Assembly: GCF_023740735.1 (NCBI RefSeq)
Contig: NZ_JAMRXH010000002.1
Location: 611,042-675,041, forward strand
Source of the DNA: Nocardia sp. CDC159
GTDB taxonomy: Bacteria; Actinomycetota; Actinomycetes; Mycobacteriales; Mycobacteriaceae
Direction of reading: 5' to 3'
Length of the DNA stretch: 64,000 bases
Part shown: positions 53,504 through 62,521 of the stretch, piece after piece
Numbering within the stretch: position 1 is the stretch's first letter
How the letters are laid out: each line of letters opens with the position of its first letter
The notes under the pieces: model-generated
What the model was told of the DNA's origin: nothing
Database searches by the model: none
What the model saw: only the letters and a program-made list of their open reading frames with translations
Translations under genes and position numbers: made by a program

Positions 53504-54364
53504 ATGAAGGATCTGACCGGCCGGAAGTGCCTCATCACAGGCGCGGCCAGCGGGATCGGCCGGGCCACCGCCCTGGCCGCCGCCCGCGCGGGCACGCGCC
53601 TGGTGCTCACCGACATCGCCGCCGTCGGGCTCGCCGAAACCGTGGAACTCGTGCGCGCGGGCGGCGGGGAGGTGCTCGACGCGACACCCTTGGACGTCTC
53701 CGACTACGACGCGGTCACCGCCTGGGCGAAGCGGGTGCACGACGAGCACGGCAGCCTGGACGTGGTCATGAATATCGCGGGTATCTCCGCCTGGGGCACG
53801 GTCGAGAATCTCGAACATCGGCACTGGCGGTCGATGGTCGAGGTGAATCTCATGGGCCCCATTCACATCATCGAGAACTTCCTGCCGCCGATGGTGCGGG
53901 CCGGGCGGGGTGGACATCTGGTGAACGTATCCTCGGCCGCGGGCCTGATCGCACTGCCCTGGCATGCCGCCTACAGCGCGGCCAAGTTCGGGCTGTGCGG
54001 CATTTCGGAGGTGCTGCGCTTCGATCTGGAGCGGCACGGCATCGGCGTGAGTCTGGTGGTTCCGGGCGCGGTGCGTACGCCGCTGGTCGACACGGCACAG
54101 ATCGTCGGCGTCGATCCGGACGATCCGCGCCTGCGGAGGTTGCGCGCGGACTTCGCCGGGCGGGCCGCGACGCCGGAACAGGTCGCGGATCGAATCATTG
54201 CCGGTGTCAGGCGCAATCGCTATCTCGTGCACACCTCGACCGACATCCGCATCGCCTACTGGTTCGCCCGCAAGTTCGCCTGGCCCTACGAGCAGGTGGT
54301 GCGGTATGCGAGTCGGCAGTTCAGCAAGCTGCTTCCGGCCCAGGGCAGTTCGGTCGGCCGGTGA
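53504..54364 (+). CDS. Short-chain dehydrogenase/reductase
   Basis: Protein of 286 aa, classical SDR. TGAASGIG is the cofactor motif, NIAG the structural motif, and Ser-Tyr-Lys catalytic residues sit in VSSAAGLIALPWHAAYSAAK. It is likely an NAD(P)-dependent alcohol/ketone oxidoreductase. ATG 53504 follows AGGGTG. It is divergent from the sulfur operon, with the riboswitch leader and both promoters sharing the gap; no functional link can be shown. Confidence 0.92.
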   Translation: MKDLTGRKCLITGAASGIGRATALAAARAGTRLVLTDIAAVGLAETVELVRAGGGEVLDATPLDVSDYDAVTAWAKRVHDEHGSLDVVMNIAGISAWGTVENLEHRHWRSMVEVNLMGPIHIIENFLPPMVRAGRGGHLVNVSSAAGLIALPWHAAYSAAKFGLCGISEVLRFDLERHGIGVSLVVPGAVRTPLVDTAQIVGVDPDDPRLRRLRADFAGRAATPEQVADRIIAGVRRNRYLVHTSTDIRIAYWFARKFAWPYEQVVRYASRQFSKLLPAQGSSVGR

Positions 54365-54379
54365 GTCCGGGCGCGTTGT

Positions 54380-55003
54380 TCACCGGGTGCTGACGCACAC
54401 CACGAAGTTCCGCTGACCGTAGACGACACCGCGGTCCGCGGCCGAGCAGGTGTTCACGTCGGTGGTGCCCGCCCGGATGTCCAGCACCCGCACCCGGCCC
54501 GGGGCCGCGCAGTCCACCGCCCGCGGCGCTGCGCCGGCCAGGTCGACGCAGCTGCCAACCACCCAGTTGATGTCCAGGCACAGCTGTTCCCGCGCCCCGC
54601 CCGGCAGGCTGCGCGAATAGGTGCGATCGGCATCGCCGGGGCATTGGGCCTGCGCCGGGGTGCGATCGGCGACACGGTAGCCCGAACCCGCGGCGCAGGC
54701 GGTCTTCTCGATCGCGGACTCGTCGAGGGCCACGCAATCGCCCACCGCCACTTCGACAGCCGGATGGCCCTGATCCGCGCCCTTGTTCAGCATCATCGGG
54801 GCGGCGGGCGGCGGGGGCGGCTCGGGCAGCGCGACGGCCGTGGTCGCCCGTGCCGACCGGGTTGTGGTGGCGGGGCTTTCGGCCTGCCCGCCACCGTCAC
54901 CGCCGAACGAGAGCACGGCCCCGAACAGACAGGCGAAGGCGAGCGCCGCGGCAACGACGCAGCCCGCCAAGGTGATTCCGGCCTGAACTCGTCGCCGTGC
55001 CAC
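54380..55003 (-). CDS. LppU-like secreted/anchored protein
   Basis: Protein of about 207 aa. One membrane helix (AGCVVAAALAFACLFGAVLS) follows a basic start, then a Pro/Thr/Ser linker and an outer domain with two repeat blocks: VGDCVALDESAIEKTACAAG and VGSCVDLAGAAPRAVDCAAP. The paired DC..C pattern is seen in LppU-type mycobacterial proteins. GTG 55003 has AAAGGA seven bases upstream. It converges on the SDR gene. Function unknown. Confidence 0.7.
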   Translation of the reverse strand: MARRRVQAGITLAGCVVAAALAFACLFGAVLSFGGDGGGQAESPATTTRSARATTAVALPEPPPPPAAPMMLNKGADQGHPAVEVAVGDCVALDESAIEKTACAAGSGYRVADRTPAQAQCPGDADRTYSRSLPGGAREQLCLDINWVVGSCVDLAGAAPRAVDCAAPGRVRVLDIRAGTTDVNTCSAADRGVVYGQRNFVVCVSTR

Positions 55004-55200
55004 ATCCCGTCCTTTCCCGCAAACACCGAAATGCATACACCACGCGATACCGGCGAGTCGAATTGTGAACTTGTCGATTTTCATCCCGGATATCTTGGTC
55101 GAGTGACTAGGTCACGATAGGACAACGATGATCGGCAATGTCTGGCCGATCGCGTTCGCGGACAGCAATGTTCGATCGCTGTCGCGAAAGGAAACACCTG

Positions 55201-55797
55201 ATGAAGTTCGGCACGTTTGCCGCCACCGCATTCGGAACCATCGCCGCGCTCGGAATGGGCGCGGGAATCGTGCATGCCGATCCCCCGTCGGCGGAAATCG
55301 CCGCCGCCGGAATGGATCACGAAATCGCCTACCGCACCGTGCTCACCGATTCCTCGCGCGTCTCGACCACCACCGTCGCGGGCGGGCGATTCACCACCAC
55401 CGAGGACCGGATCGTGCTGCGCTCGGACGCGGGCACGGTGCTCACCGAGATACCGCTGACCTATCGAGTGCGCGGCACGCTCGTGCGGGTGTCCCAGCGG
55501 ATTTCCGACGACGGCCACCGCCTCGAACTCGAACCGCGGGTGAGCGCCCGTGAGATCGGCGAAATGCAACCGGTCAGCTCGATGGCCCGCCTGACCGATG
55601 AATTGAACCGCAATGTGGTCGGCCTGGTCGCCGGAGGCGTCCTCGGCGGCCTGCTCGGCACCATCCTCGGGATGGGCTTCTTCAGCCTTTTGACCGGCCC
55701 GATCGGGCTGGTCGTCGGCGCGGTCGCGGGTGCGTACATCACCGGCGGGCAATCGTTCGCCGACGCGGTCGCCGCAGTGCTGAACGGCGAACCCTGA
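55201..55797 (+). CDS. Secreted protein with C-terminal glycine-zipper segment
   Basis: Protein of 198 aa. Signal peptide (MKFGTFAATAFGTIAALGMG) with a cleavage site near VHA-DP, a soluble central domain, and a C-terminal hydrophobic Gly-rich pair (LVAGGVLGGLLGTILGMGFF) resembling glycine-zipper membrane segments. Such proteins are frequent in Nocardia and have no assigned role. ATG 55201 has AAAGGA eight bases before it. Confidence 0.78.
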   Translation: MKFGTFAATAFGTIAALGMGAGIVHADPPSAEIAAAGMDHEIAYRTVLTDSSRVSTTTVAGGRFTTTEDRIVLRSDAGTVLTEIPLTYRVRGTLVRVSQRISDDGHRLELEPRVSAREIGEMQPVSSMARLTDELNRNVVGLVAGGVLGGLLGTILGMGFFSLLTGPIGLVVGAVAGAYITGGQSFADAVAAVLNGEP

Positions 55798-55884
55798 GAA
55801 TCAGCGCTTGCGGGCCGGTCGGATTCGTGGCTCAATCCGAGGGGGCGGCCTTTCGCCCCGACGTACCGACCTGGGGGCCTGTGG

Positions 55885-56526
55885 ATGACCAGGGAATCGC
55901 ACCGGTGGGTGCGGACCGCCGACGCGGACATGGTCGAACTGCGGGATCTGGTGTCGGGCCGCGCGGTTCGGATCGGGCGGCCCGATGTGGACGATCTGCC
56001 GGGTGGATTCCTGATCGAGATCGAGGCACTGGTGTTCCGGTGGGTGAATCTCGATACCCACGACGAGGCCGAGACCGAATTGGAGACGCGGCGCGAGCCG
56101 CTGCACACGCTGCGGGCGCTCAGCTGGCTGTGCGCCCTGTGGGCGGTGGTGTGCGAGACCCGGCTGGGCAAACCCGCCGATGACATCATCCGCGATCTCG
56201 ACTACCGGGGCGGGTGGCGGCGCATCCGCACCGAGAACGAGGCACGGATCTGGGCCGGGCTCACCCAGCGGGTGCGGATCGGCGCGCTGGCCGCGCTCAC
56301 GGAGGATCCCCGGGCGGCATCGGACTACCGGCGAGCCTGCACCGAACCACCCGATGTGGCCCCGATGCTGATCCGGCACACGCTGATTCATCTGGACGGC
56401 TTCAGCCAGGACATGTACCGCCACGACATCGAGGCGCGCGGACTGGCCGCCGCGGTGGTCGAGCACACCAGCCCCAGCCCGGGGACGCGGCGGCGGCTGT
56501 GTTTCCGGCCGTCGCATCCGCTGTGA
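55885..56526 (+). CDS. Hypothetical protein
   Basis: Protein of 213 aa, soluble, with many Arg, Asp and Trp residues (HTLRALSWLCALWAVVCETR; GGWRRIRTENEARIWAGLTQ). No domain is recognised. The start at 55885 is the first ATG of the frame; no strong ribosome site is seen. Its stop faces the small 55-aa gene end, four bases away. Confidence 0.65.
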   Translation: MTRESHRWVRTADADMVELRDLVSGRAVRIGRPDVDDLPGGFLIEIEALVFRWVNLDTHDEAETELETRREPLHTLRALSWLCALWAVVCETRLGKPADDIIRDLDYRGGWRRIRTENEARIWAGLTQRVRIGALAALTEDPRAASDYRRACTEPPDVAPMLIRHTLIHLDGFSQDMYRHDIEARGLAAAVVEHTSPSPGTRRRLCFRPSHPL

Positions 56527-56530
56527 GTGG

Positions 56531-56698
56531 TTACAGCGACGCGGGCCCGATCACCGAGCCGATCCACTCCGAATTCACCCACGACCAGCGGTCGCCCGGA
56601 TCTCGACGGGCGGCCTGGTCGGCCTGCCAGTTGTCGATCCAGCGCCGCAGGTCGGCGGCGAAAAGCGCACGCAGCGAGCGTGTTTCACCGTGCTCCAT
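56531..56698 (-). CDS. 55-aa Trp-rich protein ending the sfn-type operon
   Basis: ATG at 56698, stop TAA at 56531-56533. The start overlaps the flavin reductase stop by 14 bases and has GAGGAGG six bases upstream, one of the best ribosome sites in the window. The peptide starts MEHGETRSLRALF and has four Trp in its second half (for example RWSWVNSEW). It is soluble by composition. It is probably a real accessory subunit of the monooxygenase set, but no family is known to me. Confidence 0.75.
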   Translation of the reverse strand: MEHGETRSLRALFAADLRRWIDNWQADQAARRDPGDRWSWVNSEWIGSVIGPASL

Positions 56699-57203
56699 GG
56701 AGTACCTCCTCGGGGTGCAGGCGGCGGAAGCGGCTGCCGTGGAAGACCAGCGGATCGATATCGGCGCGGGTGGCCAGCCGGTGGATGCGCAGGATCACGA
56801 CCCGGTGGTCACCCGCGGGCACCTGCGTCTGGACGCTGCCCTCGATCCAGGCCGAGGCGCCGTCGACGAACAGGGCGTGCCCCGTGCCGCGATGCAGGCG
56901 CAGGCCCGAGAAGCGGTCGCCGGTGCGGGAACCCAGCGAGCGAGCGGCCCCCTCCTGATCCAGTCCGAGCAGGCTCAGGCCCAGGTGGCTGGCATCGGCC
57001 AGGCGTGGCCAGGTGCCGGAGCCGTTCTGCACGCAGAACGACACCAGCGGCGGATCCAGCGATACCGGGACGAAGGTGCTGACCGCCAATCCGTGGGCGG
57101 CGCCCTCGATTTCGGCGCACACCGCCACCACTCCGCTCGGGAAGGCCGCGAAGGCCCGGCGCAGGCCCGCACCGTCGGCGGGGATCTCGGTCAGCTCGGC
57201 CAT
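56685..57203 (-). CDS. Flavin reductase (HpaC/DIM6-like)
   Basis: Protein of 172 aa, typical size. FPSGVVAVCAEIEGAAHGLA, FVPVSLDPPLVSFCVQNGSG and the late LVFHGSRFRRL are conserved features of the FMN-binding split-barrel reductases. It reduces free FMN or FAD with NAD(P)H and delivers it to two-component monooxygenases, of which at least four lie in the same operon. ATG 57203 has GGAGGG about eight bases upstream. Confidence 0.93.
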   Translation of the reverse strand: MAELTEIPADGAGLRRAFAAFPSGVVAVCAEIEGAAHGLAVSTFVPVSLDPPLVSFCVQNGSGTWPRLADASHLGLSLLGLDQEGAARSLGSRTGDRFSGLRLHRGTGHALFVDGASAWIEGSVQTQVPAGDHRVVILRIHRLATRADIDPLVFHGSRFRRLHPEEVLHGAR

Positions 57204-57219
57204 GTGTTCGCCCTCCGAT

Positions 57220-58437
57220 CTAGATGACACCGTGCAGCGGGGGTGGCGTTCCGTGCAGGAGCGTGCGGCCGATGTGCTGGAACTTCCACCGCACCGGGTC
57301 GTGCAGCGTGTGCGTGCGGGCATTGCGCCAGAAGTGGTCCAGGTTGAGATCCGCGGCCGCGCTGCGGGTTCCGCCGACCTCGAACAGCGCCGCGGCGACC
57401 TCGTTCGCGGCCCGGTCGGCGGCGATCTTGGCGGTCGCGACCGCGAGCGAGGCCGCGGCCACGGTATCGGCCGCCGCGGAGTCGGTGGCGAGGTCGACGG
57501 CCGATCCGGCCGCCACCAGCGTCGCCTCGGCCGTGGCGACCGCGACGGCCAGTTCACCGAAACGCTGAACGAGCAGGGGATCGTCGATCGCGCGCTCGAC
57601 CCCGGCCTCGAACCACGGCCGACTGTGCGCGCGCACGAATTGCGTTGCGGCCGTGAGCGCACCGCGCGCGATGCCGGTATCGATGGCGGCGTGCAGCAGC
57701 TGCGCGAACGCGCCGTAGCCGGTCGGCGCGCGTACCGCGCCCGAGCGCTCGATCAGCTGCACGTCCTCGACGATCACACCGTCGAACCGCACCGTTCCAC
57801 TTCCGGTCGTCCGCTGCCCCAGCGCATTCCAGTCGTCGGCGATCTCCACCCCGGCGGTATCGGCGGGCAGATACGCGATGTACTCCCCCGGCGCGAGACC
57901 GCCGTGCCCACCCGGATCGTCGAGGCGGGTGAGCACGGCGAGCAGATCGGCGAACAGCGAGCCCGTACAGTAGAACTTGCTGCCGTCTATGCGAAACCGC
58001 CTCTGCCCCAGCGGCTTCAGCGTGGTTCGCACCTCGGCGACGGTCGCGCCGCCGCGCTCGGACTGCGCATTGGCGATCCGCGCCCCGTCGAGCACCTGGG
58101 GCAAATACCGTCGCCGCTGCCCCTCGGATCCGGCCAGCCGCAACAGATTCAGATAGACGAAGTGGCTGTGCGGGATCTGCGCGATGTTCGGATCGGCGGT
58201 CGCGAGAATCCGCACGATCTCGGCCACCTCGCTCGCAGCGAGATCGGCTCCGCCGTAGCCGGCCGGAACAGTGACGGCCAGCAGCCCGCTGGCTGCCAGC
58301 CGATCCACCTCATCGAACGGCAACCGGCGCAACCGATCCCGCTCGGCGGCGTCGACCGCGAACTCCGACGCCAGCCGAGCGGCCACCTCGCGGGCCTGGG
58401 CGGCCGAGGTGATGCGTTGCGCCGTGACGGCGGTCAT
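57220..58437 (-). CDS. Acyl-CoA-dehydrogenase-fold flavin enzyme (SfnB/DszC-like)
   Basis: Protein of 405 aa. VPAGYGGADLAASEVAEIVR, ANAQSERGGATVAEVRTTL and the C-terminal NLDHFWRNARTHTLHDPVRW match the DszC/SfnB group, which are ACAD-fold flavin monooxygenases or related sulfur-starvation enzymes rather than true acyl-CoA dehydrogenases. It overlaps the sfnG-like stop by four bases (ATGA). A role in oxidising a sulfur compound with reduced flavin is inferred. Confidence 0.9.
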   Translation of the reverse strand: MTAVTAQRITSAAQAREVAARLASEFAVDAAERDRLRRLPFDEVDRLAASGLLAVTVPAGYGGADLAASEVAEIVRILATADPNIAQIPHSHFVYLNLLRLAGSEGQRRRYLPQVLDGARIANAQSERGGATVAEVRTTLKPLGQRRFRIDGSKFYCTGSLFADLLAVLTRLDDPGGHGGLAPGEYIAYLPADTAGVEIADDWNALGQRTTGSGTVRFDGVIVEDVQLIERSGAVRAPTGYGAFAQLLHAAIDTGIARGALTAATQFVRAHSRPWFEAGVERAIDDPLLVQRFGELAVAVATAEATLVAAGSAVDLATDSAAADTVAAASLAVATAKIAADRAANEVAAALFEVGGTRSAAADLNLDHFWRNARTHTLHDPVRWKFQHIGRTLLHGTPPPLHGVI

Positions 58438-59555
58438 CGGCCTGCCGCCGCCGCGACCGGTTCGCGCTGCGCCTCCAGCTCGCGCACCAGCGGCAGCACC
58501 CGCTTGCCGAAATACTCGATCTCCTCCTGGAAGTGCAGGAACCCGCCCAGGATGAGGTCCACACCGAGGTCGCGATAGGCCACGATGCGCTCGGCGATCT
58601 GCTCGGGGGTGCCGATCAGCTGGGTGCGGAAGCCGTCGTTGTACTGCACCAGATCCTCGAAGGTGGAGTCGGCCCACATGCCCTTGCCGTCCTTGGTCGA
58701 CGGCCCGGCCTGCTGCACAGCGTCCCGGAATCCCTGCACCGCGGGCTTGTTGGCCTTGGCGATGATCTCGCGCAGCGTCTCGCGGGCCTCCAGCTCGGTA
58801 TCGCGGGCGATGATGAAGCCGTTGAGACCGAATTTGACCTCCCGGTCGTGCTGGCGGGCGACGGCGCGCACATCGTCCAGCTGCTCGGTGACGCCGTCGA
58901 AATCCTTGCCGTTGGAGAAGTACCAGTCGGCGTGGCGGCCGCCGTTGCGCCGCGCGGCGGTGGAGTTACCGCCCTGGAACAGTTCGGGATTCGGCCGCTC
59001 GGGGGTGTTGAGCGGCTTGGGCTTCAGGGTGAAGTCGCGGATGCGATAGAAGTCGCCCGCGAAGTTCACATTGTCCTCGGTCCAGATCTTGCGGATCACC
59101 TCGAGGAATTCCGCGCTGCGCCGGTACCGCTCGTCGTGCTCGAGCCAGGGCTCGCCCAGGGCCTGAAACTCCCCGGCGAACCAGCCGGAGACCACGTTGA
59201 TGGCGAACCGGCCACCGGACAGATGGTCGGCGGTCGCGCCGAACTTGGCCAGCACGGCCGGATGCCACAGCCCCGGATGTACGGCCGCGATCACCTTCAG
59301 CCGCTCGGTCGCCCCCAGCAGCGCGAGGCTGAACGAGGTCGACTCGTGCTGATACTCCGCACCGTAGGAGGCGGTGTAGCGGACCTGCGACAGCGCGTAT
59401 TCGAAGCCGTTGTTCTCCGCGGTCTGCGCCAGCTTCTTGTTGTACTCGAAGTCCCAGCTGGTGCGCTGCTCGATATCACTGGTGACCAGACCGCCGCTCA
59501 CATTGGGCACCCAATAGGCGAACTTGATCCGGTCGGCGATTCTTTCGGTCGTCAT
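58434..59555 (-). CDS. sfnG: Dimethylsulfone monooxygenase-like LLM enzyme (SfnG family)
   Basis: Protein of 373 aa. KFAYWVPNVSGGLVTSDIEQ near the N-terminus and NNGFEYALSQVRYTASYGAE are close to SfnG, the FMNH2-dependent enzyme that converts dimethylsulfone to methanesulfinate and formaldehyde. HLSGGRFAINVVSGWF and FQGGNSTAARRNGGRHADWY form the flavin and phosphate regions shared with SsuD. It is coupled to the SfnB-like gene. This gives the strongest sulfur assignment in the second operon. Confidence 0.9.
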   Translation of the reverse strand: MTTERIADRIKFAYWVPNVSGGLVTSDIEQRTSWDFEYNKKLAQTAENNGFEYALSQVRYTASYGAEYQHESTSFSLALLGATERLKVIAAVHPGLWHPAVLAKFGATADHLSGGRFAINVVSGWFAGEFQALGEPWLEHDERYRRSAEFLEVIRKIWTEDNVNFAGDFYRIRDFTLKPKPLNTPERPNPELFQGGNSTAARRNGGRHADWYFSNGKDFDGVTEQLDDVRAVARQHDREVKFGLNGFIIARDTELEARETLREIIAKANKPAVQGFRDAVQQAGPSTKDGKGMWADSTFEDLVQYNDGFRTQLIGTPEQIAERIVAYRDLGVDLILGGFLHFQEEIEYFGKRVLPLVRELEAQREPVAAAAGR

Positions 59556-59649
59556 CCCTACTCCGTTCGAGGCCGCCCCCGGTGCGTGTCTTCACTTCAG
59601 CAGCACGCAGGGCACGGCACGAGGTTTTGAATCGTTGCGATCGCATCGC

Positions 59650-61023
59650 TCAGGCCCGGGCGACCGCCGCGTCGTACCGCGACCGCTCGAACCGACCCGC
59701 CGGTTGGAACCGGGCCAGCAGTTCGGCCGCGTCCACGCCGGTCACCTCGGTGATGTAGGCGGCGGCGTCGGCGACCGTGCGGATGGGCAGGAACGGCTGC
59801 GGCCGGTGCAGCAGCCCCACCAGCGCCGACGCGAAGCGCGGATCGACCGCGGCCGTGGCGAAGAACTGGTTGCCGATATCGCCGAATTCGGGATCGCTGA
59901 GGAACAGCCGGGTCGCCTTGGCCGCCGCATCCGAACGGGCCGCCAGAAATTCGGCGTACTGCGTGCCGAGCCAGGCGGCGTCGAAGGGGCCCTCGTGCCG
60001 CGCCGCGGCCGCGACGAGGCGCTGGGCCTGGATGAGTCCGCTCTGCGCGCCCTGCCCCGCGATCGGATCGTAGGCCACGGCCGTATCGCCGATCGCGGCC
60101 ACCGGATGCCCGCCGGGCGTCTCACCGACCCCGGCCCGCACGACCGGCCGCACCGCACCCTTCAGCCAGGAGTGCGGATCATCGGGAATGGGCTGCGTCG
60201 CGAGCACTTCCGGCAGATCCCAGTCGATGTAGTCGCGGTAGAGCTGCTGCACGATGCGGTGTGCGGATTCGGCGGAATCGGCCGCGGCGAACCGCTTCTC
60301 CCAGTCGCTGCCCGGTCGCGCCCAGCCCAGGAACGCCCAGGTCGGCCCGGCGTCCTTGTGCAGATAGGGGCCCCACCACGCCTCGCCCTGTTCGGCGAGG
60401 ATGGAGAAGCCACTGTGCGCGCCGCCCTGTGGGCTGCGGTGCGCGAACACCTCTGGCCCGTAACCCAATCCGGTGACGGTCACGGTCAGCAGGCTGCGCT
60501 GCGGCGCGTCGTAGACCGTGCGCTGGGCATCGATCGGGAACAGCTCCGACAGCCCGCCGCGGCCGGTGGCGACCAGCGTCAGATCGTGCGACTCGGCGAT
60601 GGCGTCCAGCTTTTCCAGATTCACCGCGTCGACGACGAAGCGACCACCGCGCTCCTGGAATGCGGTCAATCGCTCGTCGGCCTTGAGCCGGGTATCCACC
60701 GCAATTCCCACATAGCCCTCGAAATCGCCGTCGAATGCGATCAATTCGGCATTCTCCGGCCCGGCGATGCGCACGCTCAGCCCGGTGTGGTTCGGCGCCC
60801 GGTCGACGAAGGTGTCCAGCCCGAGCGCGGCCTCGGCGGCCTGCGCCTCGCCGAAGCCGAGCGCGGTGCCGGTGGCGGGGACGTCATCGCGCAGGGCGCG
60901 CTGATCTCGGTCGCTGTAGATCGTTACCTCGAATCCGGCGTCGAGCAGTCCGAGCGCGGCGGTGACGCCGGTTTGCCCGGCTCCGATGATGGCGGCTTTA
61001 CGAGTCGAATTGTCGTTCGTCAT
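59650..61023 (-). CDS. Styrene-monooxygenase-like FAD-dependent oxygenase
   Basis: Protein of 457 aa. The FAD motif is GAGQTGVTAALGLLDAGF; then NHTGLSVRIAGPENAELIAF and IGDTAVAYDPIAGQGAQSGL, the second FAD motif. This fits the StyA/indole monooxygenase group, which takes FADH2 from a separate reductase to epoxidise alkenes or oxidise sulfides. Set between DszA-like and SfnG-like genes, sulfoxidation of a thioether is the attractive guess. The start is ATG 61023 with only a weak ribosome site. Confidence 0.85.
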   Translation of the reverse strand: MTNDNSTRKAAIIGAGQTGVTAALGLLDAGFEVTIYSDRDQRALRDDVPATGTALGFGEAQAAEAALGLDTFVDRAPNHTGLSVRIAGPENAELIAFDGDFEGYVGIAVDTRLKADERLTAFQERGGRFVVDAVNLEKLDAIAESHDLTLVATGRGGLSELFPIDAQRTVYDAPQRSLLTVTVTGLGYGPEVFAHRSPQGGAHSGFSILAEQGEAWWGPYLHKDAGPTWAFLGWARPGSDWEKRFAAADSAESAHRIVQQLYRDYIDWDLPEVLATQPIPDDPHSWLKGAVRPVVRAGVGETPGGHPVAAIGDTAVAYDPIAGQGAQSGLIQAQRLVAAAARHEGPFDAAWLGTQYAEFLAARSDAAAKATRLFLSDPEFGDIGNQFFATAAVDPRFASALVGLLHRPQPFLPIRTVADAAAYITEVTGVDAAELLARFQPAGRFERSRYDAAVARA

Positions 61024-61090
61024 AACGGAATACTGCTTCCGAATGGACCCACACCCGAGGGTTGGAATCACGGAGAATTCAGGTGAATAT

Positions 61091-62521
61091 TCAGGATGCG
61101 GGAATCGCGGAACCCGGACGGGAGACCGAATCGGGCAATACCGTCGAGCCGGGCCCGCCGATCCGATAGCGCGCCCCGCGGTGGTTGTCCGGCAGCCGGT
61201 CGCCCGCACCGAACAACGCGTTGCGCAGCGTGCCCGGGGTGTATTCGGCCGGATACGCGCCGCGTTCGGTCAGCACCGGAACCACATGCCGCACAACATC
61301 CTCGAAGCTGCCCGGCGTGATCGCGTAGGCGAGGTTGAAACCGTCCACATCGGTCTCGTCCACCCATTCCTGCAGGGTGTCGGCGACGGTCGCGCCGGAG
61401 CCGACGAAAACCGGTCCCAGGCCGCCGATTCCGCCCCAGCGCGCGATATCCCGCACGGTCCACTCGCGACCGTCGTCGTCGAATTCCTGAAAGGCGGCGA
61501 CGGCCGACTGGATGGCATTGCTCCGGACGTCGCCGATGGGGTCGTCCAGGTCGTAGCGGGACAGGTCGATGCCCATCCAGCCGGACATGAACACCAGTGC
61601 GCCCTCGGTGCTCGCGTAGGACAGGTATTCCTCGTGCTTGCGCGTGGCCGCCTCGTCGGTGGCGTCGGTGACGATCGTGGCCAGGGTGTAGATGCGTGCG
61701 TCGTAACGCCCGCGCCCGGCCGCTTCCAGTGCGTCGCGAATCCGCGTAACCGTTTGTGCCAAAACGCGTTTGGACGGTGCGCCGACGAAGATGGCCTCGG
61801 CGTTCTCGGCCGCGAACCGGGTGCCGCGCGGCGAGGCGCCCGCCTGATAGATGACCGGGGTGCGCTGCGGCGACGGCTCGGACAGGTGGATACCCGGCAC
61901 CGTGTAATGCGTGCCGGAGTGCCCGATGTGATGCACCTTGGCCGGGTCCACGTAGATGCCCTGGGCCGCGTCGCGGACCACGGCGTCGTCCTCCCACGAT
62001 CCCTCCCACAGCTTGTAGAGCACCTCCAGGTACTCGTCGGCCTGGTTGTAGCGCTCGTCGTGGTCGAGCTGGTCGGCCGCGCCGAAATTGCGTGCGGCCG
62101 AGGGCAGATAGCCCGTCACCACATTCCAGCCGATGCGACCGCCGGTGAGATGGTCGAGGGTGGACAGCCGCCGCGCGAACGGGTAGGGATGTTCGAAACC
62201 GGTGCCGGTGGTGATACCGAAGCCGAGATGCGTTGTCGCCGCGGCCATCGCGGTCACCAGCAGCAGCGGATCGGCCACCGGGATCTGCGCGCCCTGGCGC
62301 AGCGCGGCGATGTCGTTGCCGCCGTACACGTCGTAGGTGCCGAGCACGTCGGCGATGAAGATGCCGTCGAATCGCCCGCGTTCGAGCAGCCGCGCCAGCT
62401 CGGTCCAGTAGCTCAGCTCCTTGTACCGGTGGGACCGATCGTCCGGATGCCGCCACAGCCCGGGGGACTGATGAGCCACGCAGTTCATGTCGAACGCGTT
62501 GAACCGAATGCGCCGGGCCAT
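61091..62521 (-). CDS. LLM monooxygenase of the NtaA/SnaA/DszA family (DszA/DmoA-like)
   Basis: Protein of 476 aa. FNAFDMNCVAHQSPGLWRHP is a signature of the DszA/DmoA-type branch, followed by GRFDGIFIADVLGTYDVYGG and TLDHLTGGRIGWNVVTGYL. Members cleave dibenzothiophene sulfone or dimethyl sulfide using FMNH2. The ATG overlaps the preceding TAA by one base (TAATG), coupling it to the DszC-like gene upstream. Exact substrate unproven. Confidence 0.9.
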   Translation of the reverse strand: MARRIRFNAFDMNCVAHQSPGLWRHPDDRSHRYKELSYWTELARLLERGRFDGIFIADVLGTYDVYGGNDIAALRQGAQIPVADPLLLVTAMAAATTHLGFGITTGTGFEHPYPFARRLSTLDHLTGGRIGWNVVTGYLPSAARNFGAADQLDHDERYNQADEYLEVLYKLWEGSWEDDAVVRDAAQGIYVDPAKVHHIGHSGTHYTVPGIHLSEPSPQRTPVIYQAGASPRGTRFAAENAEAIFVGAPSKRVLAQTVTRIRDALEAAGRGRYDARIYTLATIVTDATDEAATRKHEEYLSYASTEGALVFMSGWMGIDLSRYDLDDPIGDVRSNAIQSAVAAFQEFDDDGREWTVRDIARWGGIGGLGPVFVGSGATVADTLQEWVDETDVDGFNLAYAITPGSFEDVVRHVVPVLTERGAYPAEYTPGTLRNALFGAGDRLPDNHRGARYRIGGPGSTVLPDSVSRPGSAIPAS

